Below, one piece after another: positions 16,799 through 26,416 of a stretch of DNA of 64,000 bases. Position 1 is the stretch's first letter; each line of letters begins with the position of its first letter. A program made the translations under genes and the position numbers. The notes beneath the pieces are model-generated. The model saw nothing but the letters and a program-made list of their open reading frames with translations. It had not been told where the DNA came from and searched no databases. The DNA comes from Janibacter cremeus (GTDB lineage: Bacteria > Actinomycetota > Actinomycetes > Actinomycetales > Dermatophilaceae), in NCBI RefSeq assembly GCF_029395675.1, contig NZ_CP115184.1, positions 2,914,001 to 2,978,000 on the forward strand, given 5' to 3'.

Positions 16799-16876
16799 AG
16801 GACCTGCACACTGCGTGGTGCGCTCGCGCGGCGGGCGTGACCGGGGTAACAACGAGGAGAGTGTGTCCACGACCGG

Positions 16877-17836
16877 TCATGTCCGGTCCTCGGGGTGGTG
16901 CCGCTCCGCGGCGACGACCTGGGCGCCCTCGCCGGTGCCGACGACGTGCGCGACCAGCACCTCCCCTTTCGCCATCCCGCGCTCGACGACGTCCTCGAGG
17001 ACGGACCGGGCGATCAGCCCCGGCGCGAGGGTCGCGTCGACCCGCTCCAGGAGGCAGGCCACGAGCTCGGGCAGGACGGGGCCGTGGCTGCAGACCGCGG
17101 CGGCGACGCCACGCTCGAGGAGCCGCTCGACGTGGTGGCGGGCCTTGCCTGGGGCCTGCTCGTGGCCCTCCTCGGACAGGCCCGGCTTCGGCCGCAGCCG
17201 GACACCGCTGGCGGCGGCGTACGGCGCGAGCGTGTCGCTGGCCCGCACGGAGGGGCTGGTCACCAGGCGGGTGATGCCGTAGGCGCCGAGGAGCGGGACG
17301 AGGTCCTCGGCCTGCGCGCGTCCCGCCTCGTCGAGCGGGCGCAGGGCGTCCTCGTGCCGCCACGAGGAGCGCGAGCGTGCCTTGGCGTGGCGCACGATGG
17401 CCAGCGGCCACGTCGACAGCGTCCCCTGCACGTCGGCGGCGGCGACCGCTCCGAGCTGGGCCCGGTCGTGGGCGTAGCTGAGCCGGTCGGCGGCGATGTC
17501 TGCCTCGAGCCAGGCCACCTCGTCGACCTCGTGGATGAGCCCGCCGTCCCCGCCGGTCACCTCGGCGGCCCAGTACCGCACCTCCTTGACCGCGGAGCGA
17601 CCCCGCTGCGTCGTGGTGTACGTCGTCGTGGGCAGCGGGTGCCCCAGGCGCACCCGCAGCCCGGTCTCCTCGAGGGTCTCGCGGGCAGCCGCGGCGGGGA
17701 AGGCCTCGCCCGGGTCGAGCTTGCCCTTGGCCCAGGACCAGTCGTCGTAGCGGGGACGGTGGACGAGGGCGACCTCGAGGCGGCCGCGACGACGTCGCCA
17801 CGGCAGGGTTCCCGCGGCGAGGACGGAGGCTCCCAC
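16877..17836 (-). CDS. mutT1: Nudix hydrolase fused to histidine phosphatase (MutT1-like)
   Basis: The 319-residue protein has two domains. Residues 1-140 hold a complete Nudix box running from Gly38 to Leu60 (GKLDPGE followed by RETLEETGL). Residues 145-319 hold a histidine phosphatase starting AIVRHAKAR, with the second His in CSHGPVLPEL. This is the layout of mycobacterial MutT1, which removes 8-oxo-(d)GTP and acts on diadenosine polyphosphates. GTG 17836 starts one base after the ppk stop, so it is the last gene of the glnR-mshD-ppk operon. Linking polyphosphate synthesis with nucleotide sanitation is suggestive but unproven. Confidence 0.88.
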   Translation of the reverse strand: MGASVLAAGTLPWRRRRGRLEVALVHRPRYDDWSWAKGKLDPGEAFPAAAARETLEETGLRVRLGHPLPTTTYTTTQRGRSAVKEVRYWAAEVTGGDGGLIHEVDEVAWLEADIAADRLSYAHDRAQLGAVAAADVQGTLSTWPLAIVRHAKARSRSSWRHEDALRPLDEAGRAQAEDLVPLLGAYGITRLVTSPSVRASDTLAPYAAASGVRLRPKPGLSEEGHEQAPGKARHHVERLLERGVAAAVCSHGPVLPELVACLLERVDATLAPGLIARSVLEDVVERGMAKGEVLVAHVVGTGEGAQVVAAERHHPEDRT

Positions 17837-17837
17837 G

Positions 17838-20123
17838 TCAGCGCCGCGCCTTGCGGCGAAGCTTGGCGTGCATCGCGATGAAGGCCGCCTGGATGTCCGG
17901 CAGCGGCTGCCCGTCCTCGCCCTCGTGGATGCGGGTCCAGCGCCCGTCGCCGGCGAGCCTCCAGTGAGCGTAGTCGCCGGACATCGCCCGCTCGACCATG
18001 TCGTAGATCTGCTCCACGTGGCCCGGGTCGACGATCCTGACCATGGCCTCGACCCGGCGGTCGAGGTTGCGGTGCATCAGGTCGGCACTGCCGATCCACG
18101 CCTCGCGGTCGGCGCCCCGGCCGAAGAGGAAGACGCGGGAGTGCTCCAGGAACCGGCCGAGGACCGAGTGCACGCGGATGTTCTCGCTCAGCCCGGCGAT
18201 GCCGGGGCGGATGGTGCAGATCCCGCGGATCCAGATGTCGATGGTCACGCCCGCCGTGCTGGCGCGGTAGAGGGCGTCGATGGTCGCCTCGTCGACGAGC
18301 GAGTTGGCCTTGATGCCGACGTAGCCGTCACCCGAGCGCGCCTGCCGCTCGACCTGCTTCCCGATCCGGTCGAGCAGGCCGTCACGGGCGGTGCGCGGGG
18401 CCACGAGCAGGCGCTTGAACTTCGTGCGCGGAGCCACCCCGGAGAGCTGGTTGAACAGCCGGGTGAGGTCCTCGCCGACCTCGGGGTCGGCGGTGAGCAG
18501 GCCCATGTCCTCGTAGAGACGGGCCGTCTTGGGGTTGTAGTTGCCCGTCCCGACGTGACAGTACCGCTTGAGCCCGTCGGCCTCCTGGCGCACGACGAGC
18601 GCGAGCTTGCCGTGGGTCTTCAGCCCGACGATGCCGTAGACGACGTGCACGCCCGCGTGCTCGAGCTTGCGGGCCCACTCGATGTTGTTCTCCTCGTCGA
18701 AGCGTGCCTTGATCTCGACGACCGCGAGGACCTGCTTGCCCGCCTCCGCGGCGTCGATGAGGGCGTCGACGATGGGGCTGTCGCCGGAGGTGCGGTAGAG
18801 CGTCTGCTTGATCGCCAGCACGTGCGGGTCGGCGGCCGCCTGCTCGATGAAGGCCTGCACGGAGGTGGAGAAGGAGTCGTAGGGGTGGTGCAGCAGCACG
18901 TCCTGCCGAGCGATCCGCCCGAAGAGGTCGGCCGCCTTGGACGTCTCCGCGGGTGCGAGGTCGGCGTTGGTCCCGGCGACGAAGGGGGCGAAGTGCAGGT
19001 CGGTCCGGTCGATGTCGGCGATCTCGTTCAGCCCGCGCAGGTCGAGCGGCCCGGGGAGTCGGTAGACCTCCTCGTGGGTCACCCCGATCTCGCGGCTGAG
19101 CAGCTCCATGACGTGGTCGTCCAGGTCGTGCTCGACCTCGAGGCGCACCGGTGGGCCGAAACGGCGGCGGGTCAGCTCCTTCTCCAGCGCGGCCAGGAGG
19201 TTCTCGGCGTCGTCCTCCTCGACCTCGAGGTCCTCGTTGCGGGTGACCCGGAAGGAGTAGTGCTCGTGGACCTCCATGCCGGGGAAGAGCCTGTCGAGGT
19301 GGGCCGCGATGACGTCCTCGAGCGGGACGAAGCGGGCCTCGAAGAGGTCGGAGGTCACCGTGGCGCTCGCCCGCCGCACCTGCAGGAAGCGCGGGAGCGA
19401 GGGCGGCATCTTGATGCGCGCGAAGTGCTCCTTGCCCGTCTTGGGGTTGATGAGGATGACGGCGAGGTTCAGCGAGAGCCCGGAGATGTAGGGGAAGGGG
19501 TGGGCGGGGTCGACGGCCAGCGGCGTGAGGACCGGGTAGATCTGGTTGAGGAACATCTCCTCGAGGCGGTCCTTCTCGGACTGCTCGATGGCGTCCCAGC
19601 GCACGATGCTGATGCCCTCGTCCTCGAGGGCCGGCCGCACGCTCTCCTCGAAGATCCGCGTCTGCATCGCGGTGAGGTCGTGGGCGATCCGGGCGACCTG
19701 CTCCAGCACCTCGCGCGGCTCGAGCCCGGACGTGCTGCGCACGGCGATGCCCGTGGCGATGCGGCGCTTGAGCCCGGCGACCCGGACCATGAAGAACTCG
19801 TCGAGGTTGCTCGCGAAGATCGCGAGGAACCGGGCGCGCTCGAGCAGCGGGACGGTCTCGTCGGCGGCGAGCTGGAGCACCCGCTCGTTGAACTGCAGCC
19901 AGCTGATCTCACGGTCGAGGAAGCGGTCGCCCGGCAGGTCGTGGGGCCCGTCGGCCTCCGCACCGCTGATGCGCACGAAGCGGCCGTTGGCCGCGCGTGG
20001 ACGCAGCTCCGGCGTCGATGCCGGAGCTGCCGAGGAGATCGTCACGTCGGCAGCCCGGGGACGGACCTCGGCGTCCTCGCGGGAGGCCTTCACGGCGGAC
20101 CTGTCGGACATGGCCGACATCAT
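17838..20123 (-). CDS. ppk: Polyphosphate kinase 1
   Basis: The 761-residue length suits Ppk1. Sequence landmarks are [32 protein letters not shown] and the catalytic region [20 protein letters not shown], whose His is autophosphorylated, followed by the second phospholipase-D-like domain with [10 protein letters not shown]. It reversibly makes polyphosphate from ATP. Residues 1-55 are an Ala/Arg-rich extension. The start at 20123 overlaps the mshD stop as ATGA, favouring it over in-frame ATGs at 20120 and 20111. Placement under GlnR and close to Pst fits a nitrogen/phosphorus storage function. Confidence 0.96.
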   Translation of the reverse strand: MMSAMSDRSAVKASREDAEVRPRAADVTISSAAPASTPELRPRAANGRFVRISGAEADGPHDLPGDRFLDREISWLQFNERVLQLAADETVPLLERARFLAIFASNLDEFFMVRVAGLKRRIATGIAVRSTSGLEPREVLEQVARIAHDLTAMQTRIFEESVRPALEDEGISIVRWDAIEQSEKDRLEEMFLNQIYPVLTPLAVDPAHPFPYISGLSLNLAVILINPKTGKEHFARIKMPPSLPRFLQVRRASATVTSDLFEARFVPLEDVIAAHLDRLFPGMEVHEHYSFRVTRNEDLEVEEDDAENLLAALEKELTRRRFGPPVRLEVEHDLDDHVMELLSREIGVTHEEVYRLPGPLDLRGLNEIADIDRTDLHFAPFVAGTNADLAPAETSKAADLFGRIARQDVLLHHPYDSFSTSVQAFIEQAAADPHVLAIKQTLYRTSGDSPIVDALIDAAEAGKQVLAVVEIKARFDEENNIEWARKLEHAGVHVVYGIVGLKTHGKLALVVRQEADGLKRYCHVGTGNYNPKTARLYEDMGLLTADPEVGEDLTRLFNQLSGVAPRTKFKRLLVAPRTARDGLLDRIGKQVERQARSGDGYVGIKANSLVDEATIDALYRASTAGVTIDIWIRGICTIRPGIAGLSENIRVHSVLGRFLEHSRVFLFGRGADREAWIGSADLMHRNLDRRVEAMVRIVDPGHVEQIYDMVERAMSGDYAHWRLAGDGRWTRIHEGEDGQPLPDIQAAFIAMHAKLRRKARR

Positions 20124-21025
20124 CCCACGGTGTCGTGAACCACGCGTGAATACATGACGTGGACGGCCTTGCGCCCGAAGCCGACCCGTCGGTACGTCGC
20201 CAGGGCCGGGTGGTTGTCGCCCTCGACGTACAGCTCGACCTCCCGCACGCCGCGTCGGGCCAGGTGCGCCAGCCCGAGCCGGGTGAGCGGACCGCCGAGC
20301 CCGCGCCCGTGCAGGTCGGGGTGCACGCCGACGACGTAGACCTCACCGACGTCACCGTCCGGTGGGTCGACCTTGGTCCAGTGGAACCCGGCGAGACGGT
20401 GCCCGGCGGTGGCACCGTCGTCCACCTCCTCCACCAGGATCAGCCCCTCGGCCTCGAACCACGGCTGCTCCATCCGCTCGGCCAGACCCGCGGCGTCGAG
20501 GTCGCCCTGCTCGGGGTGGCTGGCGAAGGCGGCGGCGTTGACCGCCAGCAGCGCGTCGTCGTCGCGGCCGGGCTCGAAGGGCCGATGGGTGAACCCCTCG
20601 GGCAGCGTCGGGTCGACCTCGTCGCCGTCGGCGACCGGCCGGGAGAGCACGAGCAGCTCGCGCACGACCTGCAGGCCCAGCGAGGCCGCGAGCGCCCGGG
20701 AGGCGGGCAGGTCGCCGTGCGCCCAGGGTCGGGCGTCGGGGCGACGCTCGAGGACAGTGGTCAGGAGGGCCGAGCCGGCCCCCTTCGCCCGGGCGGCGGG
20801 GACGACGAAGGCCTCCACCGAGCCGTCGGCGGCGATCTGCGCGTAGCCGGTGAGATCCCCGTCGTCGGTGGCGACGAGGTGCTCGCCCTCGCGGGGCAGA
20901 CCGAGCAGGAAGGCCTCGCTCAGCGGGGCGACGCCGTCGGCGGCGGTGGTCTCCTCTGCCGCGGCGCGCACCGCCTCGAGGTGGTCCGGCTCGAGCCGGG
21001 CGAAGGGGGTGACCTGCGTCGTCAT
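20120..21025 (-). CDS. mshD: Mycothiol synthase MshD
   Basis: The 301-residue protein has two tandem GNAT domains. The N-terminal copy is degenerate ([17 protein letters not shown]); the C-terminal one is active-looking with [20 protein letters not shown] and [21 protein letters not shown]. That two-domain layout and the glnR neighbour are typical of MshD, which acetylates Cys-GlcN-inositol with acetyl-CoA in the last step of mycothiol synthesis. Its start overlaps the glnR stop and its stop overlaps the ppk start, both as ATGA. Confidence 0.92.
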   Translation of the reverse strand: MTTQVTPFARLEPDHLEAVRAAAEETTAADGVAPLSEAFLLGLPREGEHLVATDDGDLTGYAQIAADGSVEAFVVPAARAKGAGSALLTTVLERRPDARPWAHGDLPASRALAASLGLQVVRELLVLSRPVADGDEVDPTLPEGFTHRPFEPGRDDDALLAVNAAAFASHPEQGDLDAAGLAERMEQPWFEAEGLILVEEVDDGATAGHRLAGFHWTKVDPPDGDVGEVYVVGVHPDLHGRGLGGPLTRLGLAHLARRGVREVELYVEGDNHPALATYRRVGFGRKAVHVMYSRVVHDTVG

Positions 21026-21735
21026 GCCGGCACCCCCGCTCCCTCGGTCGACCCGACACCCTCGTCGCGGGCGGGGACGAAGCGGTAGCCGACGTTGCGC
21101 ACGGTGCCGATGAGCTGCTCGTGCTCACTGCCCAGCTTCGCCCGCAGTCGCCGCACGTGGACGTCGACGGTGCGGCTGCCGCCGTAGTAGTCGTAGCCCC
21201 ACACCTCGTGGAGGAGCTGGTCACGGGTGAAGACCCGACCGGGGTGCTGGGCGAGGTGCTTGAGCAACTCGAACTCCTTGTAGGTGAGGTTGAGCACCTG
21301 CGACCCGAGTCGGGCCGAGTAGCTCCCCTCGTCGATGATGAGGTCACCCGCGACGATACGGCCGTCCTCCTCCTCCTCGGACCCGGCGGTGCGGCTCGTC
21401 GCCAGGCGCAGCCGGGCCTCGACCTCGGCCGGCCCGGCGGTGTCGAGCAGGACGTCCTCGACGTGCCAGTCGGCGTTGACCGCGGCGAGACCGCCCTCGG
21501 TGAGCACGGCGATGACCGGCCGGGAGGTGCCCGTCGCGCGGATGACCCGGCACAGCGCACGCGCCTGCACCAGGTCCTGGCGGGCGTCGACGAGCACGAC
21601 GTCGGCGTCGGGGGAGTCCAGGAGGACGGACGCGTCCGGGGGCAGCGTGCGCACCCGGTGCCCGAGCAGGCCCAGCGCCGGCACGACGCGGTCGCTGGGC
21701 GCCAGGTCGTGCGTCAGCAGCAGGAGGTGGCCCAT
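21022..21735 (-). CDS. glnR: GlnR-type orphan OmpR-family regulator
   Basis: The 237-residue protein has a receiver-like domain ([25 protein letters not shown], read in part; [23 protein letters not shown]) and a C-terminal winged helix ([26 protein letters not shown]). The [19 protein letters not shown] and [19 protein letters not shown] blocks are characteristic of actinobacterial GlnR, the nitrogen regulator that lacks a partner kinase. Next to mshD is its usual place. Its mRNA is probably leaderless: TAATCT (21748-21743) sits seven bases before ATG 21735. The -10 of the divergent membrane gene is only about 18 bases away. Confidence 0.9.
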   Translation of the reverse strand: MGHLLLLTHDLAPSDRVVPALGLLGHRVRTLPPDASVLLDSPDADVVLVDARQDLVQARALCRVIRATGTSRPVIAVLTEGGLAAVNADWHVEDVLLDTAGPAEVEARLRLATSRTAGSEEEEDGRIVAGDLIIDEGSYSARLGSQVLNLTYKEFELLKHLAQHPGRVFTRDQLLHEVWGYDYYGGSRTVDVHVRRLRAKLGSEHEQLIGTVRNVGYRFVPARDEGVGSTEGAGVPA

Positions 21736-21778
21736 GGCCCCCAGATTATGCCGTCCCCGGCCCGATACCCTCTGCCTC

Positions 21779-22615
21779 GTGCCCACCTCCGCAACGAACG
21801 AGCCGACGACGCGGGCCGCACGACACGCCCAGCGTGCCGCCGAGCGCGTGGCCGACCGTGGTGTGCCGGCACCCCGGCCGCGTCCCCTGGTGATCGCCGG
21901 CGCCGTCGTCAGCGCGCTCGCGCTGGCCGGGTCCGCCGCGAGCGGCCTGCGCGGACTCGAGATCGCCGTGGTTGTGCTCGCCGCCCTGGTCGTCGCCGTC
22001 GGGTGGCCGCGCCTCGTGGGCTCGCCGACGCCCAGGGGCTCCTCGGTGGTCCTCGCCGTCACCACCGTGGCCCTCGGCGCAGCCCTGCTGGCCAAGGGGG
22101 CGGAGCCGCTCCTCGAGCACGTCCCCGCAGCCGTCGCGGCCGGGATCATCGCGATGTGCCTGCACCCGCTCGTCCAGGAGTCGGCGCGTGCCGACCTCGC
22201 GCGCGGGCTGACCGGTACGGCGCTCGGCATCCTCGTCATCTCCTGCGGCGCGGTGCTCACCAGCACCGTGCCCCACGGGGCGAGCCCGGTCGTCATCGCG
22301 GGGATCGCGCTCGCGGTGGCGGCCCTCGTCGACCTCCTGACCGAGCGCGCCCGGCTGGTGGCGTGGATGCTGCCCGTCGGCATGCTCGTCGGCGGGGTCG
22401 CCGCCGTGGCCGCCCACTGGATCCTCGACTCCGGGATCGAGCCGTGGGCCGCGCTCGTCGGCGTCCTCGGTGCCGGCGTGGCGCTGTCCCTACGGCGGGC
22501 GCTGTCCCAGCAGCCGGCCGTGGACGGTGTCCTCGGCGGCGTCGCCACCGGCGTGGCCTCGGTGCTCGTCGTGGGTCCGCTGCTGCACCTGATCTCGCGA
22601 CTGCCCATCGGTTGA
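21779..22615 (+). CDS. Integral membrane protein of unknown function
   Basis: The 278-residue protein has a basic cytoplasmic N-terminus (about 40 residues) and then eight or so hydrophobic segments with no transporter signature. It is divergent from glnR, so the two share a very short promoter region. TACCCT (21766-21771) lies seven bases before GTG 21779, indicating a leaderless mRNA and fixing this start against the longer open frame. Permease-like topology is clear; role unknown. Confidence 0.78.
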   Translation: MPTSATNEPTTRAARHAQRAAERVADRGVPAPRPRPLVIAGAVVSALALAGSAASGLRGLEIAVVVLAALVVAVGWPRLVGSPTPRGSSVVLAVTTVALGAALLAKGAEPLLEHVPAAVAAGIIAMCLHPLVQESARADLARGLTGTALGILVISCGAVLTSTVPHGASPVVIAGIALAVAALVDLLTERARLVAWMLPVGMLVGGVAAVAAHWILDSGIEPWAALVGVLGAGVALSLRRALSQQPAVDGVLGGVATGVASVLVVGPLLHLISRLPIG

Positions 22616-22644
22616 GGCGCCTGCCCGGCGCCTAGGATGGGCGG

Positions 22645-23139
22645 GTGTTCACTCTCGACCCCACGATCCACCCGGACATCGCCCCCCTCGCCTGGCTCGT
22701 CGGCCGCTGGGAGGGTGCCGGTGTCCTCGGCTACCCGACGATCGAGTCGGCCAACTTCGGGCAGGAAATCATCGTCAGCCACGACGAGCGCCCCTTCCTG
22801 CGCTGGGAGAGCCGCTCGTGGATCCTGGACGACCAGGGTGCCAAGGTCCGCCCCGCGGGCACCGAGCTCGGCTTCTGGCGCCCCGGCGGCGAGGGCGAGG
22901 TCGAGCTGCTGCTGACGCACCCCACGGGGATCGTCGAGATGTACTTCGGCACCATCGAGCCCGGCCGGATCGAGATGGCCACCGACGGTGTCATGCGCAG
23001 TCCCCACGCCAAGGCGTACACCTCGGCGAAGCGCATGTACGGCCTGGTCAACTCCAACCTCATGTGGGTCATGGACATGGCCGCCGTCGGCGAGCCGATG
23101 ACCAGCCACCTCTCCGCGGAGCTCAAGCGCGTCGAGTGA
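22645..23139 (+). CDS. Nitrobindin-like haem protein (FABP-like barrel)
   Basis: The 164-residue protein has the GxWxGxG signature as VGRWEGAG, then the ten-strand barrel segments ([35 protein letters not shown]), and ends [13 protein letters not shown], where the His is the haem ligand in nitrobindins. These ferric haem proteins isomerise peroxynitrite and bind NO. It follows a membrane gene by 29 bases but has its own leaderless promoter: TAGGAT (22633-22638) six bases before GTG 22645. Confidence 0.88.
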   Translation: MFTLDPTIHPDIAPLAWLVGRWEGAGVLGYPTIESANFGQEIIVSHDERPFLRWESRSWILDDQGAKVRPAGTELGFWRPGGEGEVELLLTHPTGIVEMYFGTIEPGRIEMATDGVMRSPHAKAYTSAKRMYGLVNSNLMWVMDMAAVGEPMTSHLSAELKRVE

Positions 23140-23162
23140 GTGTCGTCGCCGCGACCGTCCCG

Positions 23163-23441
23163 ACCCACGCCGGCTGAGGTCGCCGCGCCCGTCTCACCCA
23201 CGCCGGCTGAGGAGGTCGCCCCGCGACCGTCTCGAAGCCACCACACGCGTGCACCGTCACGGGCGAAGGGAGACGGCCGCCCTTGGCGCACAGTCCGCGG
23301 ACGTGCGTACGTCTCACACCCGAGCGGATCGGTGCGGGCCTGTGGCCTGGGTCGGGTGAGCCCCTCCCTTCGCCCGCTCCACCCGAGCGCATCGGCGTGG
23401 CCTGTGGCCCGGGTCGGGTGAGCCCCTCCCTTCGCCCGCTC
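23163..23441. repeat. Two sets of tandem direct repeats in a 478-base intergenic region
   Basis: The region 23140-23617 carries no gene. ACCCACGCCGGCTGAGG occurs at 23163 and 23196 (period 33). A longer unit occurs at 23317-23379 and 23380-23441 (63 and 62 bases, differing by a few changes and one indel); it contains CGGGTGAGCCCCTCCC. Role unknown; such tandem copies can vary between strains. Confidence 0.75.
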
Positions 23442-23479
23442 CACCTCTCCACTGACGGGTCGAGGGTGACGTCGAAAGT

Positions 23480-23515
23480 GGCGGTTGGCCCACGTCCTAC
23501 CGTGGGCCAGCCGCC
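23480..23515. terminator. 15-bp hairpin between convergent nitrobindin and LCP genes
   Basis: Arms 23480-23494 and 23501-23515 pair over 15 positions with one G-U and a six-base loop. No T-tract. It lies about 100 bases past the LCP stop and 340 past the nitrobindin stop, so it could end transcription from either side. Confidence 0.55.
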
Positions 23516-23617
23516 AACAACGACGTCAGCCTCCGGCCCCCGGCGCATGGTCCGAGGGGGCGAACCGATGGCCGCACCCTCCCCTCGACCCGCGCGAGGC
23601 AGCGCGCAGGCGCGGGC

Positions 23618-24631
23618 TCAGCTGGTGGTGGAGTCGTCGTAGGACGCCAGGTCGTCGGTGCGCAGGGCGTCGCTGAGGGCGGCCATGCCCTTCTCGTCGA
23701 GGATGTCGATGGACTCGCCCTCGGCGGTGGTGCCGTAGCCGCTGAACGGCGCGGTGATGAAGTGGATGTCGCCGCCGCGGACCGAGCGCAGCCGGATGGC
23801 CTCGCTGCGGATGACGTTGCCGGTGAGGCCGTCGTCGACGACCGTGTGCTCGGTCCCGGCCTCGATCACGCCGTTCAGGCGGCCGGGGTTGAGCAGCACC
23901 GACGGGTCCAGGGTCTCGCGCATGATCGCCTTGAGCCAGGCCTGCTGGCGCTGACCGCGCGAGATGTCCCCCTCCGCGAGCTGCTTGCGCTCGCGGACGT
24001 AGTCCAGGGCCTGGGCGCCGTCGAGCTGCACCGGGCCGGCGGGGTAGTCCGGGCCGGGCTGGGTGTTGTTGACCGTGACCCCGCCGAGGGCATCGGTCAG
24101 CTGCTTGAAGCCCTCGAAGTCCGTCTTGGCGACGTGGTCGATCTTCACCCCGACGAGGTCCTGGATGGTCTGCACCAGCAGCGGCGACTTGCCGTAGGCG
24201 TAGGCGGCGTTGATCTTGTCCTCGCCGTGGCCGGGGATCGGCACGAAGAGGTCGCGGGGGAAGTGGATGATCCAGACGTTCTCGTGGTCCTTGTCGACGT
24301 GGACCAGCTGGATGACGTCGGCGCGGCTGTTCGTCTCGCCCGGGCGGGCGTCGGAGCCGATGACGAGGTAGTTGTCGCCGGCGTCGTCGACGAGCTTCGT
24401 GCCCTTGCTCGTCGTCGTGTTGTCCTTGCTGTCCCCGAGGAGGTTCTCGTGGGTGAGGCCGCGGTCGACCTTGCTGCTGACGAACCAGCCGTACCCGCCG
24501 GCGCCGATGCACACGAGCAGGACCACGGCGAGCAGCGAGACCAGCACGCGGCGGCCGCGACCCATCCCGCGGCGGCGTCGGCGACGCGGGGCGTCGGAGG
24601 AGGCCGCGGTGTCATCGAATTCTTCGAGCAT
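23618..24631 (-). CDS. LytR-CpsA-Psr (LCP) family cell-wall glycopolymer transferase
   Basis: The 337-residue protein has a basic cytoplasmic N-terminus (RRRRRRGMGRGRR), one membrane span (about residues 29-48) and an extracellular LCP domain: YLVIGSDARPGETNSRADVI, WIIHFPRDLFVPIPG, INAAYAYGKSPLL and ALDYVRERKQLAEGDISRGQRQQ, with the conserved Asp and Arg residues that bind pyrophosphate. It should transfer a lipid-linked glycopolymer to peptidoglycan. ATG 24631 is chosen because TACCCT (24644-24639) is seven bases upstream (leaderless). It converges on nitrobindin. Confidence 0.92.
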   Translation of the reverse strand: MLEEFDDTAASSDAPRRRRRRGMGRGRRVLVSLLAVVLLVCIGAGGYGWFVSSKVDRGLTHENLLGDSKDNTTTSKGTKLVDDAGDNYLVIGSDARPGETNSRADVIQLVHVDKDHENVWIIHFPRDLFVPIPGHGEDKINAAYAYGKSPLLVQTIQDLVGVKIDHVAKTDFEGFKQLTDALGGVTVNNTQPGPDYPAGPVQLDGAQALDYVRERKQLAEGDISRGQRQQAWLKAIMRETLDPSVLLNPGRLNGVIEAGTEHTVVDDGLTGNVIRSEAIRLRSVRGGDIHFITAPFSGYGTTAEGESIDILDEKGMAALSDALRTDDLASYDDSTTS

Positions 24632-24754
24632 GGGGCACAGGGTACGGGCGATGGGTGGGAGGACGCCGAGACCCCGCCGAGCCGTGGCTGGGCGTGGTCG
24701 GCGGAGGGCGCGAGGGGTCTGCCCGGGCGCGAGCACAGCCCGTAGATTGGGGGT

Positions 24755-25192
24755 ATGGACGATCCGGGTGAGGTGCTGCGCCGCCACGGTCTGCGCATGA
24801 CCGAGCAGCGGCGGCGCGTGCTGGGTGCGTTGACCCGGCGATCGCACCTGACTCCCGACTCCATCGCCGCGCTCGTGGCGACGGACGGAGGACCCGAGCT
24901 GCCCCCGTCGACCATCTACCGCACCCTCGACGCCCTCGAGGAGGTCGGTCTCGTCGAGCACACGCACCTCGACCACCGGGCGCCGACCTACCACCGCGCG
25001 GGACGGCACGGCCACCTGCACCTGCGCTGCCGCGACTGCGGGCGGGTGACCGAGGTCGACCCGGCCCTGGCGACCCCCTTCGCGGATGCCGTGCGCGGCA
25101 CCACCGGCTTCGTCGCCGACCTGACCCACATGGCCATCCACGGTCGCTGCGCGGACTGCGCCGGCGACACCGACACCGAAGGAGGGGCATGA
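24755..25192 (+). CDS. Fur-family metal-responsive repressor
   Basis: The 145-residue protein has the Fur winged helix (LRMTEQRRRVLGALTRRSH, STIYRTLDALEEVGLVEH) and the HGHLHLRCRDCG segment, with a second CxxC (CADC) near the C-terminus that completes the structural zinc site. Which metal or signal it senses (iron, zinc or peroxide) cannot be set from sequence alone. Leaderless promoter: TAGATT (24743-24748) six bases before ATG 24755. Its stop overlaps the ygfZ start (ATGA), a pairing that hints at an iron-sulfur role. Confidence 0.88.
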   Translation: MDDPGEVLRRHGLRMTEQRRRVLGALTRRSHLTPDSIAALVATDGGPELPPSTIYRTLDALEEVGLVEHTHLDHRAPTYHRAGRHGHLHLRCRDCGRVTEVDPALATPFADAVRGTTGFVADLTHMAIHGRCADCAGDTDTEGGA

Positions 25193-26208
25193 CCGCCTCA
25201 CCACTGCTCCAGGCACCCGGCGCCGTCGTCGGCGAGGGACTCGACGCGGGCGTCGCCGCCCACTACGGCGACCCGATGCGGGAGCAGCGACTGCTCTCCG
25301 AGGGCCTCGCCGTCGTCGACCTCTCCCACCGCGGGGTCGTCACCGTCTCCGGCCCGGACCGCCTGTCCTGGCTGCACTCGCTGACCTCACAGCAGCTGAC
25401 CGACCTGCCGCCGCGCACGTCGGCAGAGTCGCTCGTCCTCAGCCCCAAGGGCAAGGTCGAGCACGCCCTCCATGTCGTCGACGACGGCGAGCGGACCTGG
25501 CTGACGGTCGAGCCGGGCACGGCGCCCGACCTCGCCGCTTGGCTGGACTCGATGCGCTTCATGCTCCGGGTGGAGGTCGAGGACGTCAGCGACCGCTACT
25601 CCGTCCTCGGCGAGAGCGTGGACCGCGAGGGCCGCGAAGGGGAGCCGCCGACATGGCTGGACCCGTGGCCCCGGGTGGTCGGGGACACCGCGACGTACGG
25701 CCCGCCTCCCGAGGAGCACCCCGGCAGTGCGCGGCGCTGGCGGGAGGTGATCGTGCCGCTCGAGGAGATGACCGCCGCGGTCGGCGACCGCGAGCTCGCC
25801 GGGACGTGGGCGGCGGAGGCCCTGCGGGTCGCCGCCTGGCGTCCGCGCCTCGGGGCGGAGACCGATCACCGCACGATCGCCCACGAGGTCGACTGGCTGC
25901 GCACCGCCGTGCACCTGCACAAGGGGTGCTACCGCGGCCAGGAGACGATCGCACGGGTGCACAACCTCGGGCGTCCGCCCCGACGGATCGCCTTCCTGCA
26001 CCTCGACGGCTCGGGACACGTCCTGCCGGACGTCGGCGCCGAGATCCGGCTGGGGGAGAAGGTCGTCGGGCGGATCACCTCCCGAGCCCGCCACCACGAG
26101 GACGGGCCGATCGCGCTGGCGGTGCTCAAGCGCAACACCGACTCGGGCGCCGACCTGCTCGTCGACGGGGACATCGCCGCCGCGCAGACGGAGATCGTCC
26201 CCCGCTGA
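25189..26208 (+). CDS. ygfZ: YgfZ/GcvT-like folate-binding protein
   Basis: The 339-residue protein has the YgfZ signature KGCYRGQET, VVDLSHRGVVTVSGPDRLSWLHSLTSQ (read in part) and LVLSPKGKVEHALHVV, as in GcvT-related proteins that aid iron-sulfur cluster assembly or repair in a folate-dependent way. The Cys of the signature is present. It is coupled to the Fur-family gene by an ATGA overlap, and a strong hairpin follows 64 bases after the stop. Confidence 0.9.
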   Translation: MTASPLLQAPGAVVGEGLDAGVAAHYGDPMREQRLLSEGLAVVDLSHRGVVTVSGPDRLSWLHSLTSQQLTDLPPRTSAESLVLSPKGKVEHALHVVDDGERTWLTVEPGTAPDLAAWLDSMRFMLRVEVEDVSDRYSVLGESVDREGREGEPPTWLDPWPRVVGDTATYGPPPEEHPGSARRWREVIVPLEEMTAAVGDRELAGTWAAEALRVAAWRPRLGAETDHRTIAHEVDWLRTAVHLHKGCYRGQETIARVHNLGRPPRRIAFLHLDGSGHVLPDVGAEIRLGEKVVGRITSRARHHEDGPIALAVLKRNTDSGADLLVDGDIAAAQTEIVPR

Positions 26209-26272
26209 CCGAGCGTGTGCCCGTGGTCGAGGATCGTGCGCAGACCGCCCCGAGATGCGCGGTGAGGTCTCG

Positions 26273-26334
26273 TGCCTCCGCTCCTGCTCCACCCCGGGGG
26301 CAGCTGCCCGTGTGGTGGAGCAGGAGCGGAGGCA
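26273..26334. terminator. Exceptionally long perfect hairpin between ygfZ and the HTH-HBHA operon
   Basis: Arms 26273-26293 and 26314-26334 are complementary over all 21 bases. The 20-base loop itself contains the palindrome GGGCAGCTGCCC. No T-run follows. It most likely ends the fur-ygfZ transcript, but its length is unusual for a terminator. Confidence 0.6.
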
Positions 26335-26416
26335 ACGGAGCGACGGCAGATGAGACGTCGGTCACGACCGCTTCCTCTGGCTTGCAGACGCTAACTGCAG
26401 CAAGCACAATGGAGTC

